This document shows positions 6,235 to 9,249 of a stretch of DNA of 9,249 nucleotides, piece by piece (the first letter of the stretch is position 1; the number at the start of each line of letters is the position of its first letter). A model generated the notes under the pieces. That model was given only the letters and a program-made list of their open reading frames with translations. It was not told where the DNA came from and did no database searches. The DNA is from Candidatus Omnitrophota bacterium (GTDB taxonomy: Bacteria; Omnitrophota; Gorgyraeia; Gygaellales; Profunditerraquicolaceae). The stretch is from positions 1 through 9,249 of the forward strand of contig JAFGET010000173.1 in assembly GCA_016931435.1 (NCBI GenBank). Direction: 5' to 3'. The position numbers were made by a program, and so were the translations under genes.

Positions 6235-7317
6235 CTAAAGCACCTCATCGATTATCCCGCCACCGAGCACTTTATCTTTGTCATAAAATACCGCGGATTG
6301 GCCGGGGGTGATAGCGAATTGCGCCCTGCGGAAGGCAGCCTTAAATTTGCTGCCAAAAGGCTTCAACTGCGCCATGCGTTCTTTGTGATTATACCTTATC
6401 TTTAGATTGAGGGCAATTTTCTTTTTGGGCGGCTGATGCGACCAAAATATGTCCTTTATAATAAATTCCTTTTTACAAGCCTCTTTCTTATCCCCTACAA
6501 TAACCAGATTCCTGCGATGGTCAAGCCTTGTGATATATATGGGATAGCCTGCGGCAATGCCCAGGCCTTCTCTTTGCCCGATAGTATAGAAGGCCACTCC
6601 TTTATGCCTGCCTAAAATATTGCCTTTGATATCCTTTACCAAGCCGGGCCTGACGGATAGCTTAAGGCGGGAGGCCAGAAATTGGCGGTAATCATCCTGC
6701 GGGAGAAAACATATCTCCTGGCTTGCCTGCTTATCGGCAACCGGCAGGCTGAACTTTTTAGCCAGCGCCCTTACCTCATCCTTTGTATAGCCGCCTACAG
6801 GAAAAAGCACGTGCTTCAACTGGAACTGATCCAGGCGGTATAAAAAATAGGACTGGTCCTTCTTTTTATCTTTGCCTTTTTTTAAAACATAAATCCGGGC
6901 TCCGGGCCCCGGGCCAGAGACCTTTACAATACGCGCGTAATGGCCGGTCGCCAGATACTGCGCGCCAAGTGACAATGCCTTTTTTAAAAGCGCGCCGAAC
7001 TTTATGTATTGGTTGCAGCGCACGCAGGGATTAGGGGTGCGGCCTTTTGAGTATTCGCGGCAGAAATCATCAATGACTTTTTCTGCCAGCGCCTTTTGCA
7101 TGTTCAATACATAGTGGCGTATGCCTAATCTATGCGCGATAGAACGGGCGTCATCTATGCCTTGCAGGCTGCAGCAGGAAGGCTTCCTGCGTTGTGAGCC
7201 CGCAAGAGAAAAGCACATGGTGATACCGACGACCTCGTATCCCTGTTCCTGCAATAAAGCCGCAGCTACCGAAGAATCAACTCCACCGCTTAAGGCAACG
7301 ACCACGCGTTTCTTCAT
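6235..7317 (-). CDS. mnmA: tRNA-specific 2-thiouridylase MnmA
   Basis: MnmA adenylates U34 of tRNA(Lys, Glu, Gln) and inserts sulfur to make 2-thiouridine, using persulfide sulfur that starts at a cysteine desulfurase. The 360-residue protein has the N-terminal PP-loop ALSGGVDSS (8-16), TPNPCVRCNQYIKFG (94-108) with catalytic C98, KDQSYFLY (153-160), and SQEICFLPQ (199-207) with the persulfide cysteine C203. TIGQREGLG (245-253) opens the central domain and a C-terminal beta-barrel follows. Both catalytic cysteines and the P-loop are intact. The ATG overlaps the birA TGA by 4 bases with no clear Shine-Dalgarno, so coupling is likely. After GHYARI, a 21-base GC repeat encodes GPGPGAR (135-141), a loop that in relatives is usually short and variable. 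The desulfurase two genes upstream is the likely sulfur source. Confidence 0.97.
   Translation of the reverse strand: MKKRVVVALSGGVDSSVAAALLQEQGYEVVGITMCFSLAGSQRRKPSCCSLQGIDDARSIAHRLGIRHYVLNMQKALAEKVIDDFCREYSKGRTPNPCVRCNQYIKFGALLKKALSLGAQYLATGHYARIVKVSGPGPGARIYVLKKGKDKKKDQSYFLYRLDQFQLKHVLFPVGGYTKDEVRALAKKFSLPVADKQASQEICFLPQDDYRQFLASRLKLSVRPGLVKDIKGNILGRHKGVAFYTIGQREGLGIAAGYPIYITRLDHRRNLVIVGDKKEACKKEFIIKDIFWSHQPPKKKIALNLKIRYNHKERMAQLKPFGSKFKAAFRRAQFAITPGQSAVFYDKDKVLGGGIIDEVL
6241..6246 (-). promoter_or_regulatory. Shine-Dalgarno of nadA inside the mnmA 3' end
   Basis: GAGGTG on the minus strand lies within the last codons of mnmA, 6 bases (ending in the TAG stop) before the first nadA ATG at 6234. 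It supports that ATG as the start, with mnmA and nadA translated in tandem. Confidence 0.7.
6895..6915. repeat. Three tandem GC-rich heptamers inside mnmA
   Basis: On the plus strand CCGGGCT, CCGGGCC and CCGGGCC follow one another exactly, 21 bases or seven codons (GPGPGAR at residues 135-141 of MnmA). The tract is all G/C except one T, unlike the AT-richer sequence on either side, and is also largely self-complementary. It keeps the reading frame and falls between the GHYARI and KDQSYFLY motifs, in a place where MnmA loops vary. Confidence 0.75.
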
Positions 7318-8276
7318 GGGTTAGCGCAGTGTTCCACGTCACCTGCCATGATCTTATCAATAATGCCGGAATCCCTTCTTACCAGGAGCCCTCCGTCAGA
7401 ATCAATATCTACGGCCTCGCCTTCAAAATGCTTTTTCCGGCAGGCTATCCTGACGCGCTTACCCAGGGTGAAACTATAATGGCGCCATTTATCGGTGATA
7501 AAATCACTGCCTTCTTTTACGAAACGAAAATAATTTTTTTCAAAAACGCGCAGTATTTCCTGCAGTAATTCCACGCGGTTTAGATGCTCCTTCTTTTTTT
7601 CCTTTAAGGAAGAGGCGTGAGGGACCAGCCCCTTTTTATCGCTGTTGACGTTTATACCCGCGCCGATGACCACAAAGCGCACCGCGTCCATTTCCGCGTT
7701 CAATTCCGTAAGTATCCCTCCTATTTTTTTTCGCTCAAAGAGTATGTCGTTGGGCCATTTTATCTGCGCCTCTAACCCGGCCTTTTCAAAGACAGCTTCA
7801 CAAACGCTGACTGCTGCCAAAAGGGTCAATAGCGGAGCCTGGCTTGGCAAGATCTCGGGGCGCAAAAGCAGAGAAAAATATAACCCTTTATATTTTGGGG
7901 ACAGCCAACTCCTGCCCAGGCGGCCGCGGCCTTTTGTCTGAGATTCCGCTATCACCAGGGAGCCTTCCGGTTCGCCTTTCATCCCCAACTGCCAGGCGTA
8001 ATCCATAGTCGAAGAAAGGGAATCGAAATAATGGATTTTTTTGGCGATCGCCTTTGTATTCAAATGGCAAGATATTTCGGAAGGAAAAAGCCTGTCCGGG
8101 ACAGATAAAAGCTGGTATCCCAGATGCGGCACCGCCACGATCTCATACCCCGAATCCTTAAGCGCCTGGATATGCTTCCATAATGCCTGGCGGCTTATCC
8201 CAAGGCGATGGCTGAGCATATCTCCCGAGACGTAATCATGTTTTCGGCGTAAAGAATCAAGGATTTTTTCCTGCAT
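7314..8276 (-). CDS. birA: Biotin--[acetyl-CoA-carboxylase] ligase with N-terminal repressor-type HTH
   Basis: BirA activates biotin to biotinyl-5'-AMP and attaches it to a lysine of carboxylase carrier proteins; HTH-bearing forms also repress biotin genes. From the chosen start the protein has 320 residues, close to E. coli BirA (321). Residues 1-60 form the winged helix (VSGDMLSHRLGISRQALWKHI, helix-turn-helix at about 16-36). SLSSTMDYA (86-94), GRGRLGRSW (116-124, the biotinyl-AMP loop), KWPNDI (173-178) and KIGGIL (184-189) mark the catalytic domain, and a C-terminal SH3-like domain covers about 270-316. The frame is open up to an ATG at 8354, but that would overlap the desulfurase by 65 bases and add 26 unrelated residues, so ATG 8276 is preferred. 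No good Shine-Dalgarno precedes it; it lies 13 bases after the desulfurase stop and overlaps mnmA by 4 bases. No biotin-synthesis gene or obvious operator is in the window. Confidence 0.95.
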   Translation of the reverse strand: MQEKILDSLRRKHDYVSGDMLSHRLGISRQALWKHIQALKDSGYEIVAVPHLGYQLLSVPDRLFPSEISCHLNTKAIAKKIHYFDSLSSTMDYAWQLGMKGEPEGSLVIAESQTKGRGRLGRSWLSPKYKGLYFSLLLRPEILPSQAPLLTLLAAVSVCEAVFEKAGLEAQIKWPNDILFERKKIGGILTELNAEMDAVRFVVIGAGINVNSDKKGLVPHASSLKEKKKEHLNRVELLQEILRVFEKNYFRFVKEGSDFITDKWRHYSFTLGKRVRIACRKKHFEGEAVDIDSDGGLLVRRDSGIIDKIMAGDVEHCANP

Positions 8277-8289
8277 TTTTTGTAATTGA

Positions 8290-9249
8290 TTATTTCTTAT
8301 CGTAAAGGGGAGACATAGCGCGTAACTTCTTAACCACTTCAGGAAGGCGCTCAAGAAGATAATCTATATCCTCCTCCTTGGTCCATCTGCCTAAGGTCAC
8401 CCTCAAAGACCCGTGAGCTATCTCATGCGCAAGGCCTATGGCCAAAAGCACGTGCGAAGGCTCAAGGGAAGTAGAAGTGCAGGCAGAGCCGGTAGAGGCG
8501 GCAATGCCTAATAAATCCAGATTTAAAAGTATGGACTCGCCTTCTATATACTTTATGGAAAAATTGACGTTGTTCGGCAGTCTTTTTTGAGGATGGCCGT
8601 TTAAACGGACCTCGGGAATATTTTTTTCGATCTCTTTGATCAACCTGTCCCTCAAGGCAATCTGAAACTTCGCCTCTTCTTCCATGTTTTTTCGGCACAA
8701 CTCTATCGCGCAAGCCAATCCTACTATGCCGGGTATATTATGGGTAGAGGCGCGCCTGTTTTGTTCCTGGTCTCCCCCTAAGAGAAAACTCTTAATGCGC
8801 GTGCCTTTCCTTATATATAAGGCGCCCACGCCTTTAGGCCCGTAAAATTTATGCGCGGAAAGCGAAAGCATGTCTACGTTCAGGGAATCTACTTCCACCG
8901 GTATATGCCCCACAGACTGCACGGCGTCAGTATGAAAATACACGCCTCTTTCCTTTGCGATCTTTCCTATCTCTGATATCGGCTGGATAGTGCCTATTTC
9001 GTTATTAGCGTGCATGATGCTGATCAAGACCGTCTTATCGGTGATGGCTTTTTTGAGTTCTTCTACCGAAACTATCCCGTCTTTATCAACCGGCACGTAG
9101 GTCACTTTAAAGCCTCTTTTTTCTAAAGCCTGGCAGGGGCCGCTTACCGCGTGATGCTCTATGGCGCTGGTGATGATGTTATCCCCTTTTTCTTTTTGCG
9201 CATACGCCGCCCCGAAAACCGCCTGATTATCTGATTCCGTGCCGCCCGA
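8290..9249 (-). CDS. Cysteine desulfurase (NifS/IscS family), 5' end cut by window
   Basis: This PLP enzyme converts cysteine to alanine and a protein-bound persulfide for Fe-S clusters and tRNA thiolation. The frame is open to the right edge, giving 319 residues that begin SGGTESDNQAVFG, equivalent to the TSGATESDN region of IscS. About 70 N-terminal residues are therefore missing. Visible landmarks in partial numbering: EHHAV (31-35, the PLP-stacking His), MHANNEIGTIQPI (79-91), FHTDAVQ (106-111) with the PLP Asp, SLSAHKFYGPKG (129-140) with Schiff-base K134, and STGSACTSTSLEPSHVL (252-268) with persulfide C257. The extended loop with C257 followed by TS is group I (NifS/IscS), not SufS. 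GTG at 9105 is an internal valine codon, not a start. An arginine motif reads RRASTHN (165-171), where many relatives have RAGTEN. First gene seen in the operon; birA follows after 13 bases. Confidence 0.96.
   Translation of the reverse strand, partial: SGGTESDNQAVFGAAYAQKEKGDNIITSAIEHHAVSGPCQALEKRGFKVTYVPVDKDGIVSVEELKKAITDKTVLISIMHANNEIGTIQPISEIGKIAKERGVYFHTDAVQSVGHIPVEVDSLNVDMLSLSAHKFYGPKGVGALYIRKGTRIKSFLLGGDQEQNRRASTHNIPGIVGLACAIELCRKNMEEEAKFQIALRDRLIKEIEKNIPEVRLNGHPQKRLPNNVNFSIKYIEGESILLNLDLLGIAASTGSACTSTSLEPSHVLLAIGLAHEIAHGSLRVTLGRWTKEEDIDYLLERLPEVVKKLRAMSPLYDKK

Noticed and set aside
8277..8354. 26-residue N-terminal extension of BirA from ATG 8354
   Set aside because: It overlaps the desulfurase coding region by 65 bases, adds no family-like sequence before the HTH domain, and makes the protein longer than usual.
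9103..9105. GTG at 9105 as the start of the cysteine desulfurase
   Set aside because: The 48 codons upstream read as typical desulfurase sequence (SGGTESDN, EHHAV), so this GTG is an internal valine and the gene continues past the window edge.
1..9249. Defence island, CRISPR, prophage or mobile element
   Set aside because: Apart from the PLD protein every gene is a housekeeping or surface-glycan type. No direct-repeat array, transposase, integrase or toxin-antitoxin pair was seen on either strand.

Overview
The window is a dense block of ten protein genes. All lie on the minus strand, so transcription runs from high to low coordinates, and the genes overlap or sit a few bases apart. Both edge genes are cut: a cysteine desulfurase lacks its N-terminus at the right edge, and a phospholipase D-like protein lacks its C-terminus at the left edge. 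No rRNA, tRNA, CRISPR array, transposon, integrase or phage gene was seen, and no gap reaches 300 bases. Moderate GC, tight packing and the gene mix fit an uncultivated Gram-negative-type bacterium. Omnitrophota (former OP3) is my best guess from the general look of the proteins, but it is only a guess because no marker gene is present.

In transcription order, the right half (9249 to 5311) is a cofactor and sulfur-trafficking cluster: cysteine desulfurase (nifS/iscS type), birA (biotin ligase with a repressor-type helix-turn-helix domain), mnmA (tRNA 2-thiouridylase) and nadA (quinolinate synthase). The desulfurase probably supplies sulfur to MnmA and to the iron-sulfur cluster of NadA. birA/mnmA overlap by 4 bases (ATGA), nadA starts directly after the mnmA stop, and nadA overlaps the next gene by 1 base, so translational coupling is likely.

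The middle (5311 to 2540) holds an RluA-type pseudouridine synthase, uppP (undecaprenyl-diphosphate phosphatase), a PfkB-family sugar or nucleoside kinase of unknown substrate, and a GatB/YqeY-domain protein. The 48-base gap before yqeY is the largest in the window and carries a strong GC-rich hairpin.

The left end (2543 to 1) holds a multi-spanning GT-C-type glycosyltransferase and an exported phospholipase D-superfamily protein. The latter has one HKD motif and a C-terminal part that looks like a winged helix; it is the least ordinary gene here. No wholly new system is evident. The items most worth a second look are the PLD/winged-helix architecture, a set of small GC-rich palindromes and repeats (some inside coding sequence), and the sulfur-centred gene order.
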